A stretch of 64,000 nt of DNA from Cylicocyclus nassatus (GCA_958299035.1 CATQJL010000112.1:45590941-45654940), one strand, 5' to 3'. Shown: positions 22,851-34,916, counted from the stretch's first letter. The notes: generated by a model from the sequence alone, not told the origin. Translations and numbers: made by a program.

Positions 22851-24099
22851 ATTTGATTATTCTACGCATATTCACATCTCTGCTTGAATGACTTTTTCTC
22901 CCTAGAAAACCCTCTGCAAAAAAAGTTTATTCGTACACTCAACTCCGTAAATGCACATCCCATATAGGACTAGTTCATATGACAAGAGCCCTAGATTCTA
23001 ATACGCATTCACTTTTTTGGTGAAAACCGAACGTTCTCGTCGAAGTGCACTCCAAACTTCACGCCAGTTTATTCGAAATAGCATTTGCAGCGGGGTTTTT
23101 TAAGCCTCGCAATAAACGAAGAACGTTCCCGGACAAGTACTTTTTGGCTTCGTTCACCCGTCGGGTACTTCTTTTATAGCTATTTAAACTACAAGATAGG
23201 TTTATGCATTGTATTTGCAGCTTAGTGCTAAAAAAATCCTTTTTTTTCTAAAATAAAGTACACGAATAGCTCACTAGCATATGTGTTTACTTTCCTTTCT
23301 TGGCGCCTCACATCTCGTCTAGCTCGGCGAATGCTGAAATATTCATCGCTCTCCTAACAAACGCAGCTCTCCTTTCTCTTAACTCGGACCTAAAAGGTGC
23401 ACTTTTTTCTGAACATTCATTTATTTCTGAACAATTCTAAAATCAAAACAACAGCTATTTAGGTATAACAATAGATACCATATGTCAAGCACGATTTCAC
23501 TGAGAAAACAAAAATAAAGACTAAAAACATTCAAAGAATTATGAACAACAAAGTCTAGGAAACGCCTTTCTTGAGTAGATGATGTTAGACTTTCCCCAAG
23601 ATATTTTCGCTTTTTTTGAACGGCTGCCACAATTCGCAGAACAAAGATTCATAGCAGATCTTGGCAGCAGTTGATGCATCTTTTCATACTCTCCATTGCA
23701 TTCAGCAAATGATCTCCCAAAAACTACTAACTACGACTAAATTTTTCAGCCGGTTTCCGAGTTCGACCAGGTCCGAATAGCAAGTGATTAAAGCAAACCC
23801 TACAGGATACAAAGCAATTCCCTTCCGCTTGCTTTGCAAAACTTTTATAAATATCTCTTTGATGCTGAATCCCATAATTGGTCAACCTAAATCTAAGAGC
23901 TTCAATCTGCGGGCAACTCTTAGGTGCAGCACTTTTCCTCTCTCCAACAAGTGTTTTTTGTGTCTGATTCGTAAAGTCTTCGGAATAAAATCAACTTATT
24001 TCATATTTCTGAGGTATTCCAGGTTGTTCCCGGCAAGTTCCCGGCAATTTCTGAATTCGATATTTCGATTCATTCGCGAAATTTTCGAAAGTTACTTAT
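22851..24099. other. Intergenic, nothing supported
   Basis: No exon-like signal. The 106-codon open frame at 23784-24104 (+) ends inside the dispersed repeat and has no recognisable domain. Confidence 0.4.
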
Positions 24100-24345
24100 T
24101 ATAAAGATGTGCAAGCGACTTATTCACATTTGTAAATAATAGTTATAATCGTTTGAAAATTTCCAAAATTCAATTAACCTTATAAAAAATTCGGGGACGT
24201 AACTGCCGCCGCGCCCCCTTTTCTAATTTCGGGGTTATGGGCCCGCAAAAATGCAGGAAGCATACCAAAAAATTTTTTGGAGCTCGTAGCTTCCTTCGCT
24301 TCCCCTTCCCCCGTCTGCCAACAGAAATCCTGGGTAGGCCACTGT
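24100..24345. repeat. Dispersed repeat copy 2
   Basis: A diverged direct copy of the sequence following the poly-C tract at 22.55-22.85 kb. It retains the TTATAAAAAATTCGGGG block, the TTTCGGGGTTATGGGC block and the closing TGGGTAGGCCACTG. Confidence 0.6.
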
Positions 24346-24733
24346 TAAAAACCCATTTGCTTTGTTGAATCAGTGTTGAATAATCTACGTTTGTCTAGAA
24401 TTTCGATGAGTGATCACTCAATGGTGTTTGACGCGGTATTAGACTTGCAAAAATTCGTTAGTTTTATCAAAAGTCCTATAAAAAGATTAAAGCGAGTTAT
24501 GGGAGGGTGAAAAAAAATGCGTTGTATCTTTTCTGTAATGCTCTATCCACGCATTGCTCGGACTTCTTCGAGTGTCACTATAAAAATGTAGAAGTACAAC
24601 GAAGTTGTCACGTCGAAAAGCATAGGTTTCAGATTTTGGTGATTTTCAAGAACTCTTCATTGTACTAGAAACCACCATTTGATAGAAAATGAAGGATGCA
24701 CAGAACGCTGCGAGGATCTTCTATAAATCTTTT

Positions 24734-25197
24734 TCCTGCGAATGTGGCTAGCCGAAGTGGTCATTCAGTGTAAGATGTACACAATCTTGTAGAGCTTTGA
24801 ACGCTGATTCCAAATCTGCCTTCGATATCTGCTGCAGGCCTCTATTCGAGGAGTTACGAAGGTTTTTCTGTGAAAAAAAATTAAATGCAAAATCTTTGTG
24901 AAATCAGTCATAACATTTTTTCCAGAGCTCAATCGATAGTCGGGTCACTCAGTGCAGTAAATATTCTTGATTCAAATAGACCAACTCGCCGCTGCCTCAT
25001 TTGAACATCAAGAAAAGGTCGCGACTGATTTTATACTAATCTTGCATTTGACTTTTTACTCACAAAAACTATCATAACTCCTCTCACAGAAGCCGGCAGC
25101 ACATAGCAGAGGTAGGTTTGGAATAAGCGTTTCAAGCTCTACAGGATAGTGCACATCTCATCTCAAAAGGTCACTTCGACTAACCTTCCTTCCCTTG
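24734..25197. mobile_element. CAAGGG-family fold-back MITE, decayed left end
   Basis: The right end is well preserved: its inverse reads CAAGGGAAGGAAGGTTAGTC and GAAGTG, then a TTTTGAGATGAGATGT block. The left half pairs with it but its terminal 17 bp has decayed (GAAGTGG and AAGATGTACAC remain). The interior is the same as in the copy at 29033-29496 (AAGTTATGAAGG-like and TTTTTGCTCACAAA-like blocks in mirror order). It lies immediately upstream of the membrane-protein gene start (25431), so it sits in that gene's probable promoter region. Confidence 0.8.
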
Positions 25198-25390
25198 TCA
25201 GTTTTTCTAATTTCTGCTTTTTCACGATTTTACGTATACAGCAAAGTGCATTTTTTCCAAGCACTTCCCGTTGCTACTTATTCCACCTGCCTTGCTTCCC
25301 ACTCCTCCCTCGCTCTTGCATCTGTACTTGGCACTCTTTTGTGGAGCTCCGTTAGAATTGTTTATTTTTACTTTCCTGCAAGACTTATTG

Positions 25391-25430
25391 AATTTCAGAG
25401 TATTTGTAACATGTGAATCAACAGCTACAA
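25391..25430 (+). promoter_or_regulatory. Probable trans-splice acceptor, 5' leader and start-stop uORF
   Basis: AATTTCAG ends at 25398, leaving a 32-nt leader before ATG 25431. Such a short leader behind a nematode-type acceptor is typical of spliced-leader addition. The leader contains ATGTGA at 25411-25416, a minimal start-stop element that could dampen translation. The assignment rests on consensus and spacing; no transcript evidence is available. Confidence 0.55.
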
Positions 25431-28400
25431 ATGTCATCATCATTGCCAACAACTCCTATTGGAAAGCAACAGCTGATTGACATGAGAGCTGGAGCAATTC
25501 TTCGAGGCCATGCCAGGTAAGAATATTCAAATTTTTCGTAATATCAAATCAGACTTCGAATCCTGGCAGCAATTGATTCGAATACCAGGTGTCCAAAAAG
25601 TGAATTCACACTATTTGCTCGTTAATAACTCCTTCCCACGAAGTCCTATTTTAGCTTCAAGTACCATTTAGTAGAAGAGGCTTCATTTCAGATTTACAGT
25701 ATCGAGAATCGCCCATCGCCCTTAGTTACTGTAAGATTACGGTGGGAAATGTGTGAAGAGTTTTGAGCCATCAGCGGCTACATATTGCCCCAGGATGGAT
25801 ACTTAACGACCCGAAAACTCTATCGTAAGGCTAAACTGAGCCGCTGATCGTTAATATATAATTTGTACTTTGCCGTAAGGCTTTTTTAAAATGAGTTATG
25901 CGTTGTAAACCGCAACGACGTGTCCTTAAAAATGAAGGACCATTTAAAATTCTTAAAAATCACGACTTCCAGATTTTTGCGGAAGTTTTTGTTCAAGCGG
26001 CCTATTTCACAATGCCAATGTATGCTGGAAGTTCCTACTGTCATCTTACAGTAACGAACGATGGGTGATTCGCTCCATACTGTGCTAAAACCTCCTCTAC
26101 TGAATGTACTCAAAGCTAAGGAGAATACCCAGTGGGAAGACAGTTATTAACGATCAAAAAGTGTACTGGGACATCCTGTACATTGCAAATAACATCTATG
26201 CTTATGTATATGAGTTGGATTGGAATATGGGAAACCTATAATTTCTTCCAGATTCGATGGATCCGTTCAATAAAGTAGAATCATAGAGAGAAAACATAAG
26301 TTTACGTTGTGCTCATTGAAACTACTACAGTCTCTTTTGGCACCAAAAAGCGAAAAAGACAAACACTTAGTTCGTAATCCTTTAAGAATTTCGGTTGTTG
26401 AAGACGGTAAAAGATTTCTAGCTTCACTCTTTCGGTATGAGCTTTTCGACCTACTATCAAACAAGAGTAACCATCTATAGGACATTCCTTTGATAAAAAA
26501 AACGGTTGTTGTTTTTAGGCCCGTATGCACGTACATCCCCGCTGTGGAGGGGAGGGGATCTGAGAGGGGATGCGTCATATGTATCTCGCTACTCTAGATG
26601 GTTACTCTTTCTTCTTCCTTCTCTATCTTGTTTATGAAAATTCTCATACCCTTACACCTGCGCATAGTGGGTGCCAGGTTACTGCCATAAAAGATTGATT
26701 TCTCGCCATTTTGTGTGATCTCTTGGGGATCCCCAGCTGATCCCCAGTGGATTAGTTCTCATTTTCATAGTCATTCATATTCCTGAGAATTGAAAAACAC
26801 TGCAAAATTATACTGAGGATATCCTACGGCACTGCTAAGCATGTTTTCGACAGGAGAGTGGAATGTGAATATTGTGATTTTTTCGATAATCCCTAGGTCG
26901 CGAGCAGTTGTTCATCGAAGATTTCGACATTTCGAAATTCCGCTTATTTCTACTATAAACATGCTAGCAGTCCCGTAGTATATCCTCAGTAAATTCTGCA
27001 ACATTTTCATTGACTTTTCAGAAAAATAAATGAATTTGAAAATGAGAGGTGATCCTTCACACAAAATAGTGAAAAGCTAATCAGTTATGCCAGTAACCTG
27101 GCACCCACTATGGGCAGGATGTAAGGGTATGAGAACCTTCATAAGATCCCCTCCCCTCCCCAGCGGGGATGTACGTGCATACGGGCCTTATCGTTAAAGT
27201 TCTTTCGAATTCGAATTTTCAAAGTGAGATTTATGTTTGTTTATCTTCGCTCAAGATGGATAGAAATGTGGTGCTAATTTGCAATATATATTGCCCTAAT
27301 CAACAGCCTTGCATATAAAAGGAGCTGAACACCAAAACCTATCATATTTAACAGCCTTTTAAAATGAAAGACTGATATCAAGAATATGAACAACAAATGG
27401 TATTAGAGAAAGCTTTTTTTACAGGAAATCAGAACGCTATTTGGGATGTCCGGTACGACTGTTACTGACATTTATAGTGCTCATCAAATCTTCATTGATT
27501 TGCGCATGGCTTGTTCGAGGTAAATTTATTCCTATCATCGTGCCTCCGTTCTTACGAAAAACAAGAGAAATCTCGTGAGCTGAGGGCCTTACTGACCATT
27601 TTTCTATGGTTCTTACTAGAGAGGAAGAAGTTCACAATGAAAAAATTATTTCTAGGAAGGTTCCAATAATCCTTAATTCCCTTTTCTTTTTTTTTCTTCA
27701 GCCGTACTAAAAGAATTACTTCTCCGAAACTGTTCATCAAAGGCAGGGTCCTCAAAATTTTATTTTCAATCCGTTAGAATGGTAAGCATGATTATATCAT
27801 TCATATGAAGGTCATTCAAAAGTTTTCCTCCATTTCAAATTTAAATCTTTGCAACGTGTGTCAATTATCTCTTGGCGTCAAACCTATTTGGAGCAGCAAA
27901 CCTAATTTTCTGCGTTCTCAATTTCTAAAGTAAAAAGGCGCTTTCCAGTATCACTCGAGAAGAAAAAAGAGGAACGAATTGATTTCTTGAGCGTTCTTTG
28001 GGCATTTGCGTGAAGCATTTGTCATTCTCCATGTTAATTCTGAATGCAGTGAACGAGTTGTTAAATATCTGCTCAAAGAAACGAAAACCTGCGTTCTACC
28101 CAAGAGTTTCTTGGACGGGGTCATGTCTGTAGGCCACGCTAATAAGAACTACTCAAAGAAATACATGATTCTAACTTTTGACTCTAACACTTACTATTAG
28201 AAAAGCATTATATATCAGCAAAAGTGCCTGCGCTTTCTACACAAATTTTGTTCAACTTGCAACAAAATGATAGCCTCCAGCCAAGTGTTTAGACGAATGC
28301 CTTAAAATTGCAAGTTCAGCATCGAAATGTTCTTCACTCTGAACAAATTAGCTTACGTTATATTCAATTGATTTCCTCCGATTTCGTTCTACACCTAAGT

Positions 28401-31400
28401 TGGCGACTGTTCAAAGAAATTTAGGAGTTTTCGCACGCGTTTAATGGATTAGTCACAGCTTTTTTGAGGTCAGATGAATAAATAATTATTCATCTGACCT
28501 CATATCATTAAGATGCCTGTTCACATTTTTGAGGGCAAAATCGACAAGCTCATTAGTGGTCCAGAATTTGAGTAACTCTTGTGGGTGGTACTTTTGCACA
28601 GATTTTCAGTAGCAGTGATTTGATTATTTTGAGTAAAAACCATCACTTAGATGGGCTAATCCTTTTTATTTTGATTTGCATCATCGTTACTTTTATCTAT
28701 AAAACTAACAAAATCCACTAAACTTGTATTCAGAGTACTACTTCTTTGACTTCGGCTGTTCTGTTCTTCCACAATCCTTTGGTGATGAACTGCTTAATCG
28801 ACGATCACTGGAAGTTTTACGGATACCGGTCTACCCTTCAGATTCACCACCTGTTAACTATCTAGACCAAGAGCATGTCGATCGATTAAAGAGGTAAAAT
28901 CAAGTCCTTGTCTTTAATAAGTTCCAATATAAATCTTGTGTTAGCTCTTTTTTGAAGGGGAAATCTTCTTGGAATCAGCATGAGGTAAGATCTCATCTCC
29001 TGCCAGAAGCGCAAATCAAATCACTTACCTGACAAGGGAAGGAAGGTTGGTCGAAGTGGCCTTTTGAAATGAGATGTACACTGCCTTGTAGAGCTTGGAA
29101 CGCTAATTCCAAATCTACCTTTGCTATCTGCTGCGGGCTTCTGGGCGAGAAGTTATGAAGGTATTTGTGAGCAAAAACCTGAATGCAAGAGTAGGCTAAA
29201 ATCAGTCGTAACTTTTTTATTGGGTTTAATTGGTAGTCGGGTCACTCTCGGTGCAACAAATATTCTTGATTCAAACATACCAATTCACTGCTGCCTCATT
29301 TGAACATTGGGAAAAGGTTACGACTGATTTTACCATATTTTTGCATTCAGATTTTTGCTCACAAATACCTTCATAACTCCTCGCCCAGAAGCCCGCAGCA
29401 GATAGCAAAGGTAGATTTGGAATCAGCGTTCCAAGCTCTACAAGGCAGTATACACCACATTTCAAAAGGCCACTTCGACCAACCTTCCTTCCCTTGTGAG
29501 TAAAAGACCCCATTCCATTTCAAGGTTGATCGAGTAAAAATAGCAGCTTGTTTGTTGTCGATTGTGTGATCAAAGTGATTTATAACAGGCCGTCACCTCC
29601 TGTAGAAGTCGTTCTAGATTAAATATCCTTTTGCCGCCAATAATAGAGAAATATCACTTTTATTTCCAAGGTGATTTTTAAATACTGAATAACTTAAACT
29701 ATTTGCTGAGAAAGTTCGCATCAAATGACCTAGTCTGCACGCTTTCAGAGTGAGCAGCACGTTTTTGATAGTTGACTCAAATATCGAGTTTATTATAGCG
29801 CACTCAACAAATATTACATTATGTTTTTGCATCATTATGCGTGTCATATAAGAAACTGATATGGCTTGTGCATAATTCATAACCTATAATGAGGGCATCA
29901 TGTCTATGTGCTGGAGGTGTAGACATTTCTTCAAGGACGAAGAAATGTCTACACCTCCAGCACAAAAGTGCGGAAATGAAGCAGTAGAGGGCCAAGAAAA
30001 GAAAGCAAGAGAGTTATGATTACTCCGATACAAAAGTCTGTTTGATTATTCAAATTGCAGGGCAAGTGGTAGACTTCAACTAAACAAGAACGCACTTAAA
30101 TACGTCGCGAAAGAAAAAAACAAGATTTGCGTTGCAACTAGTTGGTAAAATACATATGTATAGTGTTAATTTTGCTTTACTTACAAAGTTGCAGTTACGC
30201 TCTGATTCAAGCTGAACATAGTGGAAAAAGGTTGAGTAAAATAGGCAAGAGCTCAAAGTAAACTGTGGTAGGTTTCGTTGTCGAGGGAAGTAAAGAAATC
30301 TCATGGAAATCTTTTCGAAGTTTTCATGGGAGTGGTAAACACTAGCCATTCTCTCAAAGAAATTTTGGAATACATTTTGATATTGAGGACCTACTTCGTG
30401 GAGTTGCGGCATAACCTTCCAGTTCTAAAACCACTGTTTTTGTTATCTTTACGCGAATATAGACTGCTATCAAGGCATTAATCCGCTGCAAGTTTCTTGA
30501 GAAAGCTTTCCCTTGTTAGACTATGACACTGAAATTAATATTATATATTTTGATCAACTCACAATTCTGGAAAGTTCACTCTACTATGACGATCGTTATC
30601 GTTCTAAATTCGGTTTAACAATGCTCAAATGCGGCTTTGAGTGTTAACCATCGCCAATGTGATACCATCAAATATATTGATTTAGGGAAGTGCAACCCTT
30701 CAGAAGTGATCCTCGTATGAAATCAAAAAGAGGAAGGAAGAAGTCGAACACTGGAGATGCAGAGGTAAGAGTCCGGCTAAAAAGTCTTACCTAAGGGATT
30801 TCCTTGTTTGTAGGGTATCGCCACCACGGTAGTCTCCATGACCAACACACAACTGCTACCAGCTCAAGGCGACACATTGCGTATGAAGACAATACGGAAT
30901 CGAATTGAGCCGATGAGCGATGTAGTAAGTTCATCATTATCGGGATTAGAGGTTGAATTCGAAGCATTTAGTCTGCTGACGAAGATACGATAGAAATCGA
31001 TATCGATGCGCCTCCGCGAGTTTACATATCAAAAATCAGGCGTCGCGGACAAGAAGAAGAAGAGGTAAGTAGATGCGACAGATACAATGGTGTGGGATAG
31101 AACCTTTCTTTGAAAACTTTAAAAATAATTGCTTGTAAATATATTCGCGGAGTGGATCTTTTTGAGATACATTGTTAAATGATGAAGGTGGAATGAACAA
31201 AGATACGATAGCAGCAAAAAAAGCTACTCTTTATACATTGCTCTTGAATTAACTGACCACTAAGGTCCCGTAAAATAATACTACAGTCGCTTAGTGACGG
31301 TATACACAACTTAACTTATGATGCTCTTAACGTAATATACGATTTTCAAAATTCAAACATTTCTTTGGGCAGCGGTAAAAGCAGGACTGCATGAATTTGT

Positions 31401-34400
31401 ATAGGAAAGTGTTAAAGCTACAGGGAGCACAAGATTCCAGGGCAAGGACTTTTGCCATGGCTTCATGTCTTGCATTTACGAAATGGGACAAAGTCATGTT
31501 TATCGCAAAGATGTCGCAAAAATGACAGTCTAAAGATTTCGAAGCACACGTTGCGAACCACGTCATATCACTACTGTTCGTCCCACAGTGATTGCCTTTT
31601 TAGCCGGAGCATAGTGTCGTCGAAGTAACCACCGAAAAGCCAAAGAAGAAGAAAGGCAAAGGCAGAAAGAAAAAGAAAAAGAAGCTTGAGCAGCTGTCTT
31701 CCACCTCTGCGCCGACCACAGTGTCAACGACGAAGAAGCGAAAAGGCCATAGGAAGAAACATAAGGATAAAAATGCTATAGGTTGGTGAAAAATACCCAT
31801 AATCTCAATTAAAAAAATCTTGAAGCTTTAGGTACCGAACAAACAAAAAGCCCCCGGCATTTATTTTCTCCTCCGGGTGTTCCTCACTTCACTACCCCTC
31901 GTCCTCACCAAAGCAGTTTTTTGCATGGGGTCATCGATCCAAAAGATCCGCAATTTTCTAACAGAGGTTAAGTTTGTTTTTAAAACGCAAGAATTTAAAT
32001 AACCCACTATTTAGGACAAATTCGTGGTTATCCTATGCATATCGCTTCTAGGAAACCAACCGTGAGTTGAAGCCTATAAAAATTGAAATTGTTTAGCTCT
32101 TTCGCACAAAAGAACCTCTTTTACAGCCATCAACGAGGCTTTCCGAGGAAACTCGTCTTATGTGGGAAATGGACGAGCTCAACTACACTACTTATGCATC
32201 TGCTCCTAAGACTACGGTGGTGACGGAAGTGAAGGAGAAGGAGGTTTGCCCAAAACTCAGTTTCCCGAATAAAAATCAAATCAAAGTCGTTTCAGAACGT
32301 TCCTACCGTAATCCAGCATGAACTACCTACTACAGAAAAACCGACTACTGTAGCACCACCTCTGAAGAGCTTCTACGCCACCCACACCTTCTCCACCTGG
32401 AAAATGACAGAAAGCCCTCCAACTTCCACTACTCCAGCACCCATTAGCCGTGTTCTGTGGATTGCCAGAGAAGAGGAAGTGGAAGCAGCGGACTATGTGG
32501 AAGCGCATACCCCTAGGCAAGAGATTCAAAGGGAGAAAAGCACCTTAGAGCAACTACATGAAGAACTGCTAACAACACCTCCTTTGAGACCTGACATGGT
32601 AACTATTGAATTGTTTGTTACAAAAACCTAAGTAAAATAATTTAGGCATCTACAACGCCGAAAGCAAGACCGATAAAGCATGGATTCGATCGCAGTCTTG
32701 ATAAGGCCATTGACGAAGGACTTCTCAGTTATCCAGATCGAGACTATGCACCCAACACTAGGCAGAAAGATTATGAAGACGATAGCAGTTTCCAGGTGAT
32801 GCTTGACTTGCGGGTTTTCAATATCAATTCGTTTTTTTTTTCAAACTGAAATCGGATTTTGATGTGTAAGCGCATGATTGAGCAGAAAGAGGGCAAGGTC
32901 AATTGAGGACTCAGCTCCTCATAAAATTCAAATCATGAATGTGCGCAAATTGTACCGTTTATTCCTTATTGAGAACTTACATGAGATGACATTTTTTGTG
33001 AGTCATAGATGCACCACTACCATTAGTTTCATAATTGCTCAAAAAGTCACCGAACTCCACCGGAGCCCACCGAAATTTGCGTTGCTTTGCCATATTTTTG
33101 TTCGGAGTGCATAAATGCTGATTCTAAAGGAACCATTCAACTCAGCTAGGCGAGATGCATCTTCTGATATATAGAGTACCCGTTTGAATAAATTAGGCGC
33201 ACGGTAAGCGGCCAGATCTCATAATTTGTTCACGGGTTATCGTAAGCAAAAATCTAGAGTGTTTAATCTCCTACCCTGCACCTACCGTATCCAAACAAAT
33301 TTTTTCGCTTAACTTCGGTAGAGTCCGGTGACTTTTTGAACAATTTTGAGCGGTACTGTACTTCGTAAGGTGAGAAAGTAGTGGACAAAATGAAGATTTC
33401 AACATGCTAAATTCATCTTGCCTTATTATCTTTGAAAAATTTGATCTTGATTCTCTCTCGTATGTAGAGTTGTAAAAAGAATTTTACACCTTTCCGAACT
33501 AATTGTAGGCTTATTATGGTAGAGGGTACGGTGGGGAGATAATGGCAGTACAAGGCTTATGTAGCGAAAAGAGTTGTTAAAAGAGTTTAAAGGCACCGCC
33601 CACCCAGATTCTCTCTCAGGTTTTTGTCGTTTCAGGGCCTTCTCATGTCCCTGATTCCGAATATAAAGTCGAGAATGCGTGAAAACCCCGACAATCCCCG
33701 TTCCGGAGAACAACAGGCCCGCTTTCCGGAACGGTGATTGGATGGGCGCGCACAGGCGGGCATGGATGGGGTCCTTGTGCATCTTCGTTATTCCGGAGCG
33801 ATTTTCTCGCTTCCGAAACGACATTTTGCACTGCGAATTGGGCATTGTCTTGATAGGAGGCCCTACTATCATATGTTGCCAAAAGCTCAAGACACTCGAC
33901 TTAGGGTGGACGGTGCCTTTAGGCTCAGCAGAAGTCGTTGAGATTAACGTCATCATCTACAAACGACAATTTATTGCACGCTTTACTTATCGAGCTAAAA
34001 AGGAGACCATAAATTTAATTCTCCCGGAAAATTTCAAAAAAAAATTTGGAAAGAAGTGATTTGTGAGCCCTTTTAGACTTATGAGAACGACGCCTTAGTT
34101 CTTTAATATCATTAAGCTGTCCAAATTTACGTTTTTCTATAGCTTACATATAGCTAATATGATCTAAAAACTGCGCTTACGTGCTCGTCATTCTAACCAG
34201 CTTCATTTCAGCTGCAGCTGTCCACTTTCTCGTCATCAGCGGCCTGTATAGCCAGAACAATGTTCGACTTATGGTGTGTCTGTCAGCTAATGACACTTTT
34301 TCCATACTTCATCGGAGTGTGCGTAGCTCATCGCAGTCTCTTTGTGTCACACCTGGTTCTGGACATCTTACTCCTTGTCATCGGCTTCGTCTATACGTAA

Positions 34401-34916
34401 GTGCATAACCTGGATTATGCTATGTAAACAAGCATTTCAAAAATCCGGTCGAGATCCATCCAAATATAAAGCGAAGGCTAATGTTTGTTTTATGATAAAA
34501 TCGGAAAAATAACCATCCCTAGACCTTTTTCGATTTTTCTACTTTAAAACCTTTTTGATTCTGATTAGTAGCCTGAAGAATATGAATGCTACTCACATAA
34601 TTGATTTTGACCCACCTCTTCTAGAGTGACCATGATCGTATTCTCCATTGTACTTTATGTGCTGGTTGGAGAAATGCCGAAAGAAACTTTGTTTCAATGG
34701 ATGTTATTTGCTCTAGTGCTTGGTGAGTTGGTTTGTCACTCCAGATCTAGAAAAATTTGGGAATTAGAAAATGATCTAAATTTTTCAGATGCGATTCTGT
34801 TACTCTACGCGTGCCTTGTTGTGATTTCGCTTCGTTGTTGCGAACGAATCGTTCAAAGTCGACTCTCCTTGAAAGCTGAGATGCCAAGAATTTCAGATGA
34901 AGCACAACCTGTATAA
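25431..34916 (+). CDS. Uncharacterised multi-exon membrane protein
   Basis: I do not recognise the family. Exons read by splice consensus and frame are 25431-25516, 27425-27519, 27702-27781, 28736-28893, 30686-30764, 30814-30924, 30972-31064, 31604-31781, 31832-31966, 32015-32061, 32127-32243, 32296-32598, 32646-32795, then 34212-34396, 34625-34722 and 34789-34916 (stop TAA). All phases agree, giving about 680 residues. A short N-terminus starting MSSSLPTTPIGKQQL precedes one membrane segment (RLLLTFIVLIKSSLICAWLV). The middle is hydrophilic, with a Lys/Arg block (KKKKGKGRKKKKKK) and Thr/Pro-rich TTEKPTT-like stretches. The last three exons encode about four hydrophobic segments (DILLLVIGFVYT, MIVFSIVLYVLVG, MLFALVLG, ILLLYACLVVISL) and a short polar tail. 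The 1.4-kb gap between 32795 and 34212 is phase-compatible, but the last exons could be a separate gene lacking its first exon. Two introns carry fold-back elements. Confidence 0.72.
25585..26178. mobile_element. CAGGTGTCC-family MITE (594 bp) in intron 1
   Basis: The left end CCAGGTGTCCAAAAAGTG and the inverse right end (CAGGATGTCCCAGTACACTT) are flanked by TA on both sides. The interior carries the family landmarks TTTCAGATTTACAGTATCGA and a GTAAGATTACGGT block with its inverted partner, as in the copy at 55541-56175. TA targets and TGTCCCAAAAGT-like ends point to a mariner-related non-autonomous family. It lies in the first intron of the membrane-protein gene. Confidence 0.85.
26518..27187. 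mobile_element. PIF/Harbinger-like MITE (670 bp) with TTA duplication
   Basis: The element begins GGCCCGTATGCACGTACATC and ends with its exact inverse. TTA lies on both sides (26515-26517, 27188-27190). A 3-bp TTA/TAA target and GGCC-type ends fit PIF/Harbinger elements. The arms continue inward with CCCCTCCCC and with TAAGGGTATGAG and AGTAACCTGGCACCCACTAT blocks, so fold-back pairing extends over about 180 bp per side. There is no transposase. It sits in intron 1 of the membrane-protein gene. Confidence 0.88.
28465..28502. repeat. Perfect 17-bp hairpin
   Basis: TGAGGTCAGATGAATAA and its exact inverse are separated by a 4-nt loop (ATAA). It lies in intron 3 of the membrane-protein gene. It could be a palindromic relic or an RNA hairpin; it is too short for a typical pre-miRNA. 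Confidence 0.9.
29033..29496. mobile_element. CAAGGG-family fold-back MITE (464 bp), TGA duplication
   Basis: The left end CAAGGGAAGGAAGGTTGGTC is mirrored exactly at the right end, with TGA directly flanking each side (29030-29032, 29497-29499). The two halves are near-perfect inverted copies through almost their whole length, including GAAGTTATGAAGGTATTTGT, leaving a short central loop. The element lies in intron 4 of the membrane-protein gene (28894-30685). It has the best-preserved termini of the four copies, so it is probably the youngest. Confidence 0.92.
29907..29964. repeat. Perfect 26-bp hairpin, small-RNA-like
   Basis: TGTGCTGGAGGTGTAGACAT plus TTCTTC is followed by the loop AAGGAC and then the exact inverse. 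A perfect 26-bp stem with a 6-nt loop in an intron (28894-30685) is unexpected by chance. It could be a young hairpin source of small RNA or the core of an excised palindromic element. Real pre-miRNAs usually have longer stems with bulges, so miRNA status is not claimed. Confidence 0.92.
33586..33921. mobile_element. TTTAAAGGCACCG inverted-repeat element (336 bp)
   Basis: The left end TTTAAAGGCACCGCCCACCC and the right end (inverse TAAAGGCACCGTCCACCC) differ by one base. The interior is GC-rich with repeated TTCCGGAA/TTCCGGAG motifs and open frames on both strands (up to 176 codons on the minus strand), which look like a side effect of base composition. It lies in the 1.4-kb intron before the membrane-domain exons. 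Its ends resemble those of the element at 9359-9750. Confidence 0.8.

Noticed and set aside
31604..31781. Lys-rich exon read on the minus strand (Phe-rich frame at 31600-31800)
   Set aside because: The plus-strand reading has matching splice sites and phase with its neighbours; the minus frame is its complement.
33426..33956. 176-codon open frame, minus strand, one of the longest in the window
   Set aside because: It coincides with the GC-rich inverted-repeat element at 33586-33921 and its flanks, has no recognisable domain, and overlaps a 126-codon open frame on the other strand.
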